Part shown: in pieces, positions 28,066-40,641 of the stretch | How the letters are laid out: each line of letters begins with the position of its first letter | Position numbering within the stretch: position 1 is the first letter of the stretch | Notes under the pieces: generated by a model | What the model saw: only the letters and a program-made list of their open reading frames with translations | What the model was told of the DNA's origin: nothing | Database searches by the model: none | Position numbers and translations under genes: made by a program | Source: Adiantum capillus-veneris | Taxonomy: Eukaryota; Streptophyta; Polypodiopsida; Polypodiales; Pteridaceae | Reading direction: 5' to 3' | NCBI GenBank assembly: GCA_014529385.2 | Contig: CM043951.1 | Coordinates: 108,972,469-109,036,468 of the forward strand | Length of the DNA stretch: 64,000 nt

Positions 28066-30097
28066 GCAAACTAACACTGAGGTGTGAGCAATGCTCCACA
28101 ACAACAGTGCTAGCAAATACAAATTCAAAGAACAAAACAAACTCATCCATAGTGTTTTAGACGTCTGATTGATTCCCTGCCAGATGCATGTGCATTGCTC
28201 CGACCTACGGGTCCAAACACTGATAACTTGAACTCCAACATAAGGGTCCAAATTACTTATAGTAGGGAGCACTCCTTGCCCTTCTCTTTCACTCACAAGC
28301 CTCTCTCTGGCTGAAGCTAGTGGTGACACTGACACTTTGACTAGAAATCTGACGTCGAGGCCACTGTGGCCATTGCTACGTGTGCCAAGCCGATCTCCTC
28401 TGTCAAATATTTATGACCGTAATCTCTGTCGAGATTTCCTTAATCTTTGTCTATCTGTGAGTTCCTCCTTTTGCCTTTGGCTTCAAACTCTTGAGCAAAA
28501 CAAAGCGTCGAGTCACATTCATAATAATTGTGGTCGTACCTCGTGGGTACCAAGGCAGCTAACTGAGTACTGGTACTGTCATCGTTGTCCAACTTGCCTT
28601 TGCTGCTGTCCTCTAGCAAACTCGTCCATTTGCTTTTGACTTCACAATCTCGAGCCAAACAATTTTCCAGGTTCCTTCAAAATTGTGACGATGCATAGGC
28701 CGCTAATTGGATGGTGGATCCTCTATGCACAATCACTTGTTGGTTTGGTCGATGTCGTTGAGGGCGCTCGAGCAAGGGGCGACCATGTTGAGTGTTTATA
28801 TATATGTATGTATATATATTTATTTATTTATTTATGTGCATATATGCATATAGTGTGTATGTATATACACACACACACAGTATACACACACACACACATA
28901 AATATTATGTAAATTAAACATGAACCCTAGTGGTAACTATTTGAGAAAATTGTGTTACCATATGGTAGTGTGTAAGAAAATCCAAGTTACCAAATGGTAA
29001 CTCCGACTCAAATGAAGTTATGATTGGTAACATTTTTTGGCTTTGGTTCCTTGGGCGTTACCAAATTTATATTGTGATTGTCATTTGAGAGATGATACAA
29101 TTTGAATACATTTTTGGCTCACAAATTATTGTTTTGATGGGATGTTCTTGAAAAATGTAGTCAAGATATCATAATTTGCTAAGTTGTCTATGCTATTAAC
29201 ACAAGCTAAGTGCTTAACGTATAGCAGTCCAGTCACCATATAAAGATCTACCACAAGTTGTAGTTCCATTTACGCTTTATATTTTCTCTTTTAGCCTCCG
29301 CTTTATTTCAATCTTATTGTGATAGACATCCTCCATCCTTCACTGAGGCTTAGATATATTGATGACAAGTTTAGATCGAGTCAAAGAGATCTCGGTACAT
29401 CCATCCATGCATGTGTTCCCGTGCTCGGTTTGATGAGAATCCAAGTACAGGCTAGCTTCTCGAATAGGACTCATAGTAGAGAAGCTCGAGGCAAGGGTGT
29501 TAATGGTATGATATGAGACAACTTGGTTCTACATCGCCTAAAACTTGGCTTCTACAAATCTTGTTGCTCTCTACATGGACATGAGTATTTGCAAGAACCA
29601 CCGTCTCTAAAACACTTTCAAGCTGCAAGACCTTGCCATTCATCGTCTTGGACTAAGTATCGAATGAAAACTCTAACTTCTCGCAAGAAAACTCAAGCAC
29701 TCGTCCATGCACAACATTCACGTCTTCTCAAGGTCAGGGAAATAGATGAACTACTCCCATCCAATATCAAAGAGGTGTGCAAGATTTACCGCTAAGCTAT
29801 GCATTTAAGCTTTCACCTTCCGTAAAGGGGTGGGGATTTGGCATGATATATTACCTTGATCGCACCCTAAATGCGACTCAAGTACTCAAGAAATAGTTGC
29901 AACCCTTGGATCTATGGGCGCCACATGCATATCCTTGAAAATGTCATAAATTTTCATGTGGGGTAGTTGAACCTTAGCGTCACTATTTTGGTTGTACATC
30001 AAAAAATAAGAGCTGGATTTTTGAGATAGAAAGCTGGGGCCAATCTCTCTCTCTTCTACATGTTTGTATCCACTTCTAGCTTGAGAGAGACAAAGAA
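28066..30097. other. Gene-free stretch with TA/CA microsatellite
   Basis: A mixed TATG/TTTA/CACACA tract runs from about 28797 to 28900. Short ORFs at 28337-28639 and 29319-29795 have no recognisable domain and no supporting splice or repeat context. Confidence 0.4.
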
Positions 30098-30349
30098 TCA
30101 AGCCTCATAAAGGACCCCTTTGAATGGAGCAAAGCGTTGTGTGATAGGTTGGTCCCCCTTGTGAAGTCTCAATGTAACAAGAACTTCCCTCAAGCTATCA
30201 TAGTGTAGACTCGGATCCCTGTCAAGATCCAGATAATGGGGGAAGAAATCATGGACCTTGTCACCCAAGTAATGGATCTCATAAAAGTATTCCGAGAAAG
30301 CAACGAGAGGCTCCATGGCTAGCACAAGTAAGAACAAGAAGGCTTGCAT
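30098..30349 (-). CDS. Small hypothetical ORF with hydrophobic N-terminus
   Basis: The 83 codons from ATG 30349 begin with a strongly hydrophobic stretch (MQAFLFLLVLAMEPLVAF) that resembles a signal peptide. A polar segment rich in His, Asp and Leu follows. A second open frame (29886-30101) continues to the left in another phase, so this may be the first exon or a frameshifted remnant of a secreted-protein gene. No family recognised. Confidence 0.3.
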   Translation of the reverse strand: MQAFLFLLVLAMEPLVAFSEYFYEIHYLGDKVHDFFPHYLDLDRDPSLHYDSLREVLVTLRLHKGDQPITQRFAPFKGVLYEA

Positions 30350-30400
30350 GCAAGGAGGCTATAAGCACAAAATGAAAGTGACTAAGGAGCCGCTTTTATG

Positions 30401-30427
30401 CCCCCCCCCCCCCCCCCCCCCCCCCCC
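30401..30427. repeat. Poly-C run of 27 bases
   Basis: An uninterrupted C run follows TTTTATG, and A-rich sequence follows it. Its length in the assembly may not be exact. Confidence 0.9.
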
Positions 30428-31653
30428 AAACCCACAAAAAGAAAAGAAAAAAAAACATATGTTGGATCAATAGGCAAAACCGTACACCACTCACTTACCT
30501 ATACATGGTAACCCCATTAAAAATAAACAATTTGGCACAAATACGAAGGAAAATTGAAATAATCACTTTCCCTCTCTCTATCTTATCAACATTGAGCATG
30601 TACAACTCAAACCTTTTCTTGCACGAAAGAGATTAACTTAAATACAGCATTTTAGATAGTGCCACATAAGTGCACTAAAACAAGATTGGACATGCAAAAC
30701 AATAAAGCTATTGTACATGTGAAAGAGACAATGTGCATTACAAAACCAAAACGACGTCCGCCACCTTGACAATTCGTGAATCTTCATGCACATCTCCATA
30801 TTTTCTATAACCAAAACAATATTTATCAATACAAAAGTGACTAGGATTAAAGAAGAGAGATTTAACCTCTTGAAACAACAACAACCTTAAATAGAAGCGA
30901 AGAAAAAAAAATACACGTAGAAATATTTCTTTTTCAAAGGTTAAGTGTAATTCCTATATATTTTCACATGACAAGAAGCTAGGCAATGCTCTCCACTCCA
31001 GCACATCACTTATGAGAGAGAACCTAATAGAAAGCTTTTCAGGTTGCCCTATGATCTTCTTCAACTTCACAATACAAAGAGAAAGACATTATCATGGTGA
31101 CAGGTGTCTACCTTTTCAAACTCAAAGGCTTCAGCAAACATCAAAGGATTGAAAATTTTTTCATCTACACTGATGTGAAGCTAATTTGTATACAAGGCCT
31201 AATATCATATCCAAAAATATGCAAAGAATAATTTTTCATTGAATTGGCCCAGAAAATGAAATGTCATGAACCTTCACCACTAATCTTATATGGAACCAAA
31301 AATACATTGTTTGGCAGAGCTACCCTATAGATCTCCCCTTCATCATCACTCAAATATGGAACCAACTCTTTAGGAAATCTGCTCGGCAAAGGTATTCACA
31401 AAATCCAAATAAGGCGAATGAGAGAAAGACACACACACACACAGATAGAGAGAGAGAGAGATTAATTAATTGTTGTTGCAGGCGAGAGTCACTCTTTCAT
31501 CAACAGAGAGAGGGGTGGTTCTGAACGCAATACACAAGTTTGAAGACATGCATAGTAAGATCATTGTCTTTATTTCATTACACCTATTTATTTCTATGGT
31601 TTGGTTCAACATTAAAGTTGCTTTATCTAATCAAGCTTTGTGTTTTTTTTTTG
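30428..31653. other. Gene-free stretch
   Basis: AT-rich sequence with (AC)n and (AG)n tracts at about 31431-31461. No coding or RNA feature was supported. Confidence 0.4.
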
Positions 31654-32272
31654 TTCTTTCGGATGGAGGCTTGTAGACAGTGTATGTTGTGGAGATACAT
31701 ACGGGATTTTGTATTGTCTTGAGAATGCCTCAAAGATGTTACATGCATACAGATAGCTCTGGCACATGGGAACTGCCTAACTGCCTCTATGTGCTCACTA
31801 TACGATACAAGTATTAGAATGTACTAATTTTTATTTCCTTGCAATGTTAGCTTATAATTTTTTGTATGCAAATGGACACGACTTCGTGAGAATCAACCTT
31901 AGCAAACGAGATTAGTATCTTCAGACAAGCGAAAGAAAAGGCAGAAGAAGAGTTTTTCTTTATAAAATTCTCATATGTATTTTGGTTTTTGTTAGAATTG
32001 GCAGATTTTTTTCTTGCAAAATTCTTAGCTCAGACCATCACGAATTCTCTAAAGACTCCTCTCTAAAGCAAAGGTGCTTCCGCCGCAAAGTGTGAATCGA
32101 ACCTTAGTAAAGTGTATAATGTTTACATGTATAGTGGTTGGAAAATTTCTGCTTGTAGAGAAGGCCAAAAAGGCTTTCTTTCTTTCTCTCAACTACTGCA
32201 AGAATCAATTATCAACTGTTTGGATGATCTGCTCAGTGACGATTTCTGCAGATAACAAAATAAGATCAAATA

Positions 32273-32348
<76 letters not shown>

Positions 32349-33090
32349 TCTTTGGTATGCGAATAAAATCATGCAATGACTGTTGCGATCTTCTCAGTAA
32401 AGATTTTAAAGATAAGAAAATAAGATCAGAGAGAGAGAGAGAGAGAGAGAGAGACCTTAAGTATGCATCTAATACTTATCAAACTACTTGCAAATTAAAA
32501 ATAGACTTTAGAAAAATGAGCAAAGAGAACAATTGCACACCCTTGTCGAGGACCATGGTAGAGAGAAAGAAAGCCTTTTTGGCCATATCTACTAGCAAGA
32601 ATTTTCCAACCACTATACATGTAAATATTATACACTTCTTCTAAGGCTCGGTTCAGACGCTGCGGTGGAAACAGCTTTGCTTCAAAGTGGACTCTGCAGA
32701 GAATTCGCCTTGGTCTGAGCTAAAAAATTTGCAAGAGAAAAAATTATCCATTCCAACAAAAAACAAATTACATAAGACAGTTTTATAAAGAATGCACCTC
32801 GTCCTCTGCCTTTTCGTTGGATTGTCTGAACATACTAATCTCATCCGCAAAGGTTGGTTCTCGCGAAGTCATGTCCACCTCCACACAAAAAATTATAAGC
32901 TAACATTGAAAAAAATAAAACTTAGTCTATTTTGATACTTTGTCTCTTATAGTCAACACATAGAGGCGGCCAGTCTCCCATGTGTCAGAGCTACAATGCA
33001 TGTAATACCTCTGAAACATCCTCAAAATTGTACACAATCCCGAGTGTATCTCTACGACATACACTCTCTGCAAGCCTGCGTCCGAAAAGA
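31654..33090. mobile_element. Fold-back element with about 530-bp inverted arms
   Basis: Left arm 31654-32190 and right arm 32561-33090 are imperfect reverse complements. Matching anchors include the block around TTAGCTTATAATTTTTTGT (31850/32890), GAATTCTCT (32043/32699), TACATGTATAGTGGTTGGAAAA (32125/32600) and AAAAAGGCTTTCTTTCT (32168/32565). The central part has two (GA)n tracts and a direct repeat containing AAATAAGATCA. There is no transposase, so it is probably a non-autonomous DNA transposon. Target duplications and exact ends were not resolved. Confidence 0.78.
32287..32346. repeat. (GA)n microsatellite inside the fold-back loop
   Basis: A CG dinucleotide run (about 32274-32286) leads into about 60 bp of GA. 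A second, shorter GA run lies at 32431-32453. Arg-Glu repeat ORFs here are artefacts. Confidence 0.93.
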
Positions 33091-33725
33091 CACTACGTAT
33101 TTGTACAAACCAAATAAGTCTAGAGTATTTACCTTATACTCCTTTCTACAAACGAATTTCTACTATCGGCAATTTGATTATTCCAATTTATGTAAGATCT
33201 TACACTAGAAGACCGAGCAACAAGATTGTAAGTGCTAGATGTGACTACAATACTACACTACCGTACAAAGTACTAAGTTTCATATCTAGAAGTAAATGAT
33301 CGAGGAATAAGAACAAAATAATAATGATTTCTTACAAGTTTTCTACAGGGATGCTACAAGTGAAGTGCTCCTTGCCATTGATAGCAGATTCTATGCATTC
33401 ACAATTGTTTTGAGCTCTCTTTATGAGTCTTTGAGAGCATATTTAGCTATGCCATATACGTTTTTGGGCATGATGTATAGATTATATAGATATGATAGCT
33501 CCTAATTGCATGCATCAATAGTTGATCGGCTTACACGCAAATAGATACATACAAGTTGAACACGGGTTCTAATGGGAGTTTTATGCATGTTTCATGTGCC
33601 TGTCAGAAAGGATTTTGTGTTATGAGCTCTCTTGAGAGTGTTATCCCCGAAGGAATCGGTCTTTGCTTGCACACATATTGGCGCTTCATTAGGTATATTT
33701 CTTGCACTTTGCAGTGACTCATTTG
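33091..33725. other. Gene-free stretch
   Basis: No ORF over 70 codons and no repeat or RNA gene that I could support. Confidence 0.4.
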
Positions 33726-34310
33726 ATAGATGTACATTAACTTGTAGATACTTCCATTGCATGACGATTGTGGAGCCTATTTAGGCTTCACTCGATCGTT
33801 TTCGAGACTCCATTCAGAAAAGCCCTTTCTAAGACTATGGCTAGTCACTAACTCTCTTTATCCTTTCTGAGAGTTCTGCGTGAGGTTTTCTTGAGCTGGG
33901 GCGTTCTCGCATGTATGAGATTGGCCTCGACATAGGTTATGTATAGAGGTGTGTAGGTGCTTCACCTTATTAGTCGTCTCTTGACACTAGACAATACTTG
34001 CTTGAGCTGTATATGCTATTTGATTCCCTGCCAGCACTCTTTTATTCTTTTATGCGTTATTTTCATTGATTTGGGTTTGAGATTTTTCTCCCCGTATAGA
34101 GGAGGCTCTATTGGATTTTTTTTTGCGACTTCGCTAGATTGTCTTTGACACATTTCTACATTGATTTCTTGTTAAGATTTTGTTGAGATTTTGATGTATG
34201 TACAAAGAAGACTCTGCCGAAAGCTCTGTCAAAGTGTCGCATCCTTAGTCTTACTCTCTCGTGTCGTGCTATTGTCGGCTATGGCTGGATCTTCTGAGAA
34301 AGAAGAATAT
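33726..34310 (+). repeat. Dispersed repeat copy B, Copia leader
   Basis: This is homologous to 13505-14090 and ends in the start of the same Gag (MAGSSEKEEY..). The Copia element at 34311 is inserted a few codons into that start. The sequence right of that element (43990 on) resumes with AATACTACATCAAGA and then diverges from copy A. Confidence 0.72.
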
Positions 34311-34537
34311 TGTTGGAATTAGGGTTGCAGAGAAACGCACACAGCTTGGAGAAGACGAAGGAAGCTCAAGGCACACAATAGAGAGTGTGTTACTTAGTGT
34401 GCAATGGAAAGATAGATAGCCCTAGAGTGATGGGCGTATATACAATGCACGAGGGAAAAAACCTCCTAAAGAGGGAAAAAATGCCCCAGCGGTCCTAGTG
34501 TGTTCACACACATCACTACCACATGTATATGGTAACA
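34311..34537 (-). repeat. Copia 3' LTR
   Basis: A 227-bp copy at the downstream end of the minus-strand element. The adjacent TCTCCCCTGG (34540-34549) is the polypurine tract read on the other strand. Confidence 0.92.
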
Positions 34538-34612
34538 AATCTCCCCTGGAGTGATGCGGTGAACGAGAGCTGGAACATTCATAAAGGGAAGTGCCATGCC
34601 TTGAGGACAGGA

Positions 34613-36244
34613 TCAGTCCACAAAGGGGAGTAAGCCCAAAGCTTTGCGGAAAGCTTCAAGCTTCTCACGAGACAATTCCTTTGTGAAAAGATCTGCAAGG
34701 TTGTCCTGTGTTGCCACATACGCCAAGCTGATCTCTCCTGCTGAGAGCCTCTCCATGACATAGTGGTAATGCACCTCAATGTGCTTTGTGCGAGCATGAA
34801 AAATTGGTTTCCTCGCAACTGCCAATGCGCTCTGACTGCCAGTGTAGATAGTGTTGGCAGTGTCCTGTCCAACACCCAAATCAGCCATAAGGCGTCTGAG
34901 CCATACACACTCAACCGTAGCTGTGAAGACTGCTCTGTTCTCAGCCTCACAACTCGAAGTGGCCACAGTAGGTTGCTTCTTGCTCAACCATGATATACAT
35001 GAACTGCCAAGCATGAAACAAAAACCACTTGTGGACACTCGCGTGTCAAACCAACCAGCCCAATCTGACTCCGAAAAAGCATGTAAGTCTGGCAGCAATG
35101 ATCCCCCCTTGGGATAAAACAAGTCAAGATGTAAAGTGCCACTAAGGTAGTGGAAAATCCTCTTGACAGCCTGCCAATGCTTAGACCCTGGGCTATGCAT
35201 AAATCTGTTGACCTGTGAGACTGCAAACTGAATATCCGGCCTCGTGTTGCATACATAAATGAGGCAGCCAACAGCAGTTTGGTAAAGAGTGACATCAGCA
35301 GGATCGCCAGCATCATGTAGACTCAACTTCAAACCTATTTCCATGGGAGTGGCAATAGGTTTGCAATCCTCAAGTCCAAACTTACATAGCAATGTCTCTA
35401 TGTAACTTTTCTGACACAAGGCAATACCACCATCACACTGCTTAAACTGTATGCCCAAATAATGATGCAACAGCCCCAAATCTTTCATCTTGAAAGTAGC
35501 ATTCAAATCAGCCTTAAATTCAGCAATATGTCTCTCATTTGGTCCAGTGATCAGCAAATCATCAACATAAAGAACCACAATGAGAAGTACATCACCCTCA
35601 CACTTTACATACAATGTGCTTTCTGTTGGACTGTTACGAAAGCCTCGTTTAACCAAATGAGTGTCAGCTTTCTCATACCAAGCACGAAGAGATTGCTTCA
35701 ACCCATACAAAGCCTTCTTACATCTGCACACTTTGTCCTCTTTTCCTTTTATGACAAAACCGCGAGGCTGCGTTACATAAACTTCCTCAAATATGTCACC
35801 ATTCAAGAAAGCAGTAACAATGTCCGATTGATGTACATCCCAACCAAAATGAGCTGCCAATGCACATAGAAAATGCATAGTAGTCATACGACAAGTGGGA
35901 GCAAAAGTCTCTTCATAATCTATGTCTTTTTGCTGTGCATAACCCTTTGCAACAAGTCGAGCCTTATGGCGATCGATCTCACCATCCGGCTTGCGTTTCA
36001 ACTTGTAAACCCACTTCATACCAATGGCCTTTTTTCCAGGAGGCAAATCACATAAAGTCCATGTGTCATTTTCTATGAGTGCATCATATTCTGATTGCAT
36101 GGCAGCCATCCAATTTTCTGAATTCTGTGCTTCATCAAAAGACAGAGGCTCCTCAACATCATGTAAACTAGACACAGCCAAAGCATAACAATCTGATGCA
36201 TAGGATGCATGGCGAGAGACTGAACGAGTATGACTAGACAAAGT
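34613..36244 (-). pseudogene. pol: Copia reverse transcriptase-RNase H region (3' part of split polyprotein)
   Basis: About 540 codons are open without a stop. The reverse transcriptase region starts with WTLCDLPPGKKAIGMKWVYK and has KARLVAKGYAQ, HQSDIVTAFLNG and the catalytic YVDD (near 35560). RNase H follows with TSGFCFMLGSSCISWLSKKQ and SSCEAENRAV, where SSCEAEYRA is usual, and ends in DLFTKEL. The frame is cut at its N-terminal side by the nested element at 36245. The insertion plus duplicated target is 4569 bp, a multiple of three, so the frame matches that at 40809-41368. The enzyme domain itself looks intact. Confidence 0.92.
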
Positions 36245-36411
36245 TGTTCAGGTTATGTGTGAAGCTACTCCATGTGATGGCTTACATATGAAGCTACTCT
36301 ACATATATCACTCATGTCCCCTCTATATATGCATCATCTAGTGTGAGTATTCAGCACACTTTGGGGTTCTCACTTCTGGTGTCATGGCTCTCCTTCTCCG
36401 TCTATTCAACA

Positions 36412-36423
36412 TGGTATCAGAGC
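36412..36423 (+). promoter_or_regulatory. Primer-binding site, tRNA-iMet type
   Basis: TGGTATCAGAGC lies immediately after the 5' LTR of the nested element, with no spacer. Confidence 0.93.
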
Positions 36424-36851
36424 TTCACCTATGGGGACTCAACTATATCGCCTGCTATGAAGCTAAGTATATACAAATTTACTACTTTGTTTTCTTTGCA
36501 TTATTAAAGCAATTGTTACGATGAGTTCGTGTTTGCTACTTCTGCATACATGTGATTGCTTCGAAGAGCTTGCATGCATGCGTGGTTTCTTCAAAGAGAT
36601 TGCATGAGGAATGACCAAGATCATGGCTGCAAGATACTAAGGTCCCGCGCCATACTTTCTACCACTTATTCATGGTGCAAGTTGATGGAACACTCGCTGT
36701 AGAGAGAATTATAGTAGCGTTGCTATTTACAGGCAGTGAATTTTAAGAAAGATGCACAGAATAGCGTGCATAGATAGGAGATTATTGCATCACAGAGTAG
36801 CATGCATTGATAGGAGATTATTTCACACCTAGTAGACGAATTAGGTGACTG

Positions 36852-37200
36852 ACGTAGCTTGTATGGCTGCCCCTGCCGCTTTTAGGATCTTAGGGTGTGG
36901 CGCTGGAGCTTCTGCATTTCCAGATGATTTTCCCACTAATGCCAGACTAAATCTGTCTGTGTGTGCAAAAGGATGCGATTAAAGGCCGTCCGTGCCATGC
37001 CCTGTTTAGGAGATGAAGATTCACCTAACGTAGCTTGTATGGCTGCCCCTGCCGCTTTTAGGATCTTAGGGTGTGGCGCTGGAGCTTCTGCATTTCCAGA
37101 TGATTTTCCCACTAATGCCAGACCAAATCTGTCTGTGTGTGCAAAAGGATGCGATTAAAGGCCGTCCGTGCCATGCCCTGTTTAGGAGATGAAGATTCTA
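36852..37200 (+). repeat. Tandem duplication, unit 176 bp
   Basis: The segment 36852-37024 recurs at 37028-37200 with one visible substitution (CTAAAT/CCAAAT). Both begin ACGTAGCTTGTATGG and end GATGAAGATTC. The high identity makes it younger than the surrounding array. Confidence 0.9.
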
Positions 37201-39039
37201 ATTGTTGCAAGCCTTCAATTCAAAATGGCGCTGACGTAGGGTGAGCGGCCAAAGCCTGGCAGAGGCGGTGTAGCCAAGAATAGCCAGCGCTTGCAGTTGG
37301 AGCTTAAAAATAGCGAAGCGTGTACGCGAGTGGCTTAAAAATAGCATCATGAGTGTTTTAAAAACAATAGCTGGCTATCGCTTAGCTAGCCAGCTAAGCG
37401 ATGCCAGGAGCAACAAGCTCGCTGGCCTGCAATCCAAGTCTTGCTCCAAAAGCTTCAGGAAACACGTTGTGCAACACCTGGTTATATTTAACGCTAACAT
37501 ATTATCTTTGCTTATTTTCGGTGCTAATGCACGCTTTGCAAAACATGTGCCAAATAAAGCAAGCCAGCATAGGAATTATTTATAGCACCCTATTTTTAGA
37601 GTAGCGTATGCAGTAAAGGTGTTTGAGCTCAGCCAGTTTTGGCAATAATTCAAACTTTGAATTTTGCTCTATTTACTCGGTCAATTTTGGCAATAATCCA
37701 AGTCAAACATGCTGCCATATCAGTCAAAAAATAGCGCATGATGAATAATTAAGCGAGCACTGTCGTATTTGCTTGTGGAGCTGCTATAGAAGAGGTGTCT
37801 TGTCTTCGCATGCAAAAGAGGTGAGAAGAAGAACAGCCTGGTGTAGAGCTCCGTGCTATGCTTGTTATCGTCATATTGTACCTTTGATATTTCATGGCAC
37901 TATGGTTGTCATCGTTATATCACCAGTGCTCTCTGTTGTAAGCTACTGTGGGTTCAAAGATCGCCATTGTTGGTGGAACTGGTAGAGCTGGTGGTGTTGG
38001 CAAGGCTTTTGTGTTTGTAGTAAGCAAGTAGGTCTCACTAGCCAGAAAAATAATGATACGCAATGAGAAATGCCAAAGCCTATTCATTCCGTTTTTGCAC
38101 ACTAAAGTGAGTTTTCATGCACTCTAAAGGTTACGCCGTGAGGTGCCTTGCACGCATTCAGAGACAACATGGCAGCAGCTCGATGCTCGACGTTTGCAAG
38201 CTACTTGCATGTTATTGTTGCCTCATTTTAGCTATGAGTCTTTGATAAAATCTTGCTGCATGATTTGAAGGTTTGCAAGACTACTAGTAATATTACATAT
38301 ATAGTTGGCTGAAAGTAGCATGAGTGCTCAACAAGAATTTTAGGTTTGTATCTACAGTCACATTTAAACACGAGCCAAATGGTCTCCTTACAATTGTTTT
38401 TAGACCAAAGTGTTTTTCTTTGCTCATATTAGCATGGTGAGATCAAACGATTCGTTCTTATTCATTTTTCTTGATGATAGTATAAGTCATGTGTCATGAT
38501 ATCACCATATTCTTTTAATGTGATCATGCAAAATTACATATTTCATTGCTGTAGGTTGATTTTGATGAACTCATTAACAATCCAAATTAAGAGTATTATT
38601 TGATATTTTGATATGATATATTGCCAAATGAACTTACCATACATTTTATAGATGACTTCTCTTACTATGGAGTTCATGCAAGTAATCTCATTAGCAACAA
38701 CTTTATTTGTTGTTCCATAATGCCACTCATTGTACGAAGATAATGATGATTGTTTCTCAGGTGTGGAGAGCATTTATTTCTCAGCAATTTCTCACTTGTA
38801 GAGCTCATGTCCTTAATTAGGGCTCTTGTGACATATGTGAGGCTTATGTTTCTAGATGGACTTTGTGTCATGTTTCATCACTAATTTCACTCAATAGAGA
38901 CTGGTTGACTTTAATCTTGTTGATTTGAGTGTTAGTGCTTGGTATATTGATTTGCTAGACATTGTGTGGAGTTTAACTTCACTTTATGATACTCATGACC
39001 AATGTCATAGAGCTCGGTGCTCTATCACTGGTCAAATTT

Positions 39040-39620
39040 TAAGCATACATGTGAGCTCGGTGTTCCATGAACATGACTAGTTTGATACATACTTAAGTAT
39101 ATCATCTGAGACATCGTTAATCGTCATGTCCTTGTTGCTATAAGTGAGCTCAGTGCTCCATGAACATGACTAGTTTGATACATACTTTAGAGATCAATAC
39201 GTCGTACTATTGCCACTTGAAAACTTATTGTTATGGACATCATCTTGTATATCGTCTCAGACATTGTTGATCGTCATGTCCTTGTTATTATATGTGAGCT
39301 CGGTGCTCCATGCACATGACTAGTTTCATACATACTTGAGAGCTCAATACGTCATACTTGCCACTTGAAAACTTATTGTTGTGGACATCATCTTGGATAT
39401 TGTCTTGGACATCGTTAATTGTCATGTCCTCGTTGTTATGGTAGTTTCTCTTTATGATCATTATAGAGTGACATACTCTTCACATTCATATTTTGTTTAG
39501 GTCAAATTTTCAAGGACATATGTGAGCTCGGTGCTCCATGAACAAGACTAGTTTGATACATATTTGACAGCTCAACATGTCATACTTGCCACTTTTAACA
39601 AAAAAAAATGTTGTTATGAA
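39040..39620 (+). repeat. Degenerate tandem array inside nested element
   Basis: At least four units start GTGAGCTCGGTGCTCCATGAA (near 39050, 39145, 39295 and 39522) and continue ATGACTAGTTTGATACATA. Most then read CATACTTGCCACTTGAAAACTTATTG and a GACATC-rich part. Unit length varies from about 95 to 230 bp. Confidence 0.8.
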
Positions 39621-40641
39621 CATCATCTTGGATGTCATCTCAGATATCGTCGTAGACATCGTCAATTGTCTTGTTGTTGTGGTAACTGTCTTGAATATCA
39701 TATGGACATTATCTCGTGTCATTTATGAAAACTTGTGTTTATGTGTGCACATACATTGTTGTTTCGTCATGTGTACATATATGCTATCCGTTGTTATGTT
39801 GTCTAAAGGGCAGCGGTGTGGATCGTTTCTACTAATTACTTGATGAAATCATTTCAAGATATGATGGTGCTTTCATTTACAAATGTATTTTATGATGCCA
39901 TGGTGATGAGCCATGATTTGATGGTGCCATGGTTGTGCTTGTTGACGCCATTATTATTCTTCAAGGATGACATTATGCATTGATATCATGATTGTTTTCG
40001 TTTATCATGCCATGGCTATGTTTATTGATGCCATGCTCATTGTTTTTGTTGAGAGATGAAATTATACTTTGATACTATGCCTATGTTCATTGATGCAATG
40101 ATGATTTTCCATTTATCTTGTTGAAAGTATGTATCAGAAATTGGTGCCCCATTATGTTGTTTGTATACAGGCTTTGTGTTATATACATGTGGACATATCT
40201 ATTACATATCTATATATGTAGTCAAGAGTGTGGCGTTGTGAAACATCTATTACAAGATTGTGGCTCTGATTATTTAACTAGTGTTACTAAGATTATCTTG
40301 ATTGTGTTTCTTGACTTTATGATACTTACATGCATGTTTATTAGTGGTGCTATTGAGGATTGAGCAAAAGCTAAAGTTTATCAAAACATGTTTGGTGAAG
40401 GCATGCTGGTGGGCTATACAAAAAGTTTATGAAAACATTTTTGATGAATAGATGTTGACAGCCTACACAAAGATATCTCTCTATTGTACTTGATAGGAGT
40501 GATGTAGCTCCTCATAAGCATTCTTTGTAACTTCAATAATATTTTGAATATAACGATGGGTGTATATAGATCTGTGGGTTTTTCCCCTGAGCCCCCAAGG
40601 GTTTTTTCATCCACATTTAGGGACCCTTATTTGAGTGGGGG

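Noticed and set aside
36412-36423. Fragment of a tRNA gene
   Set aside because: The 12-base match is the complement of the tRNA-iMet 3' end beside an LTR, that is, a primer-binding site; no cloverleaf surrounds it.
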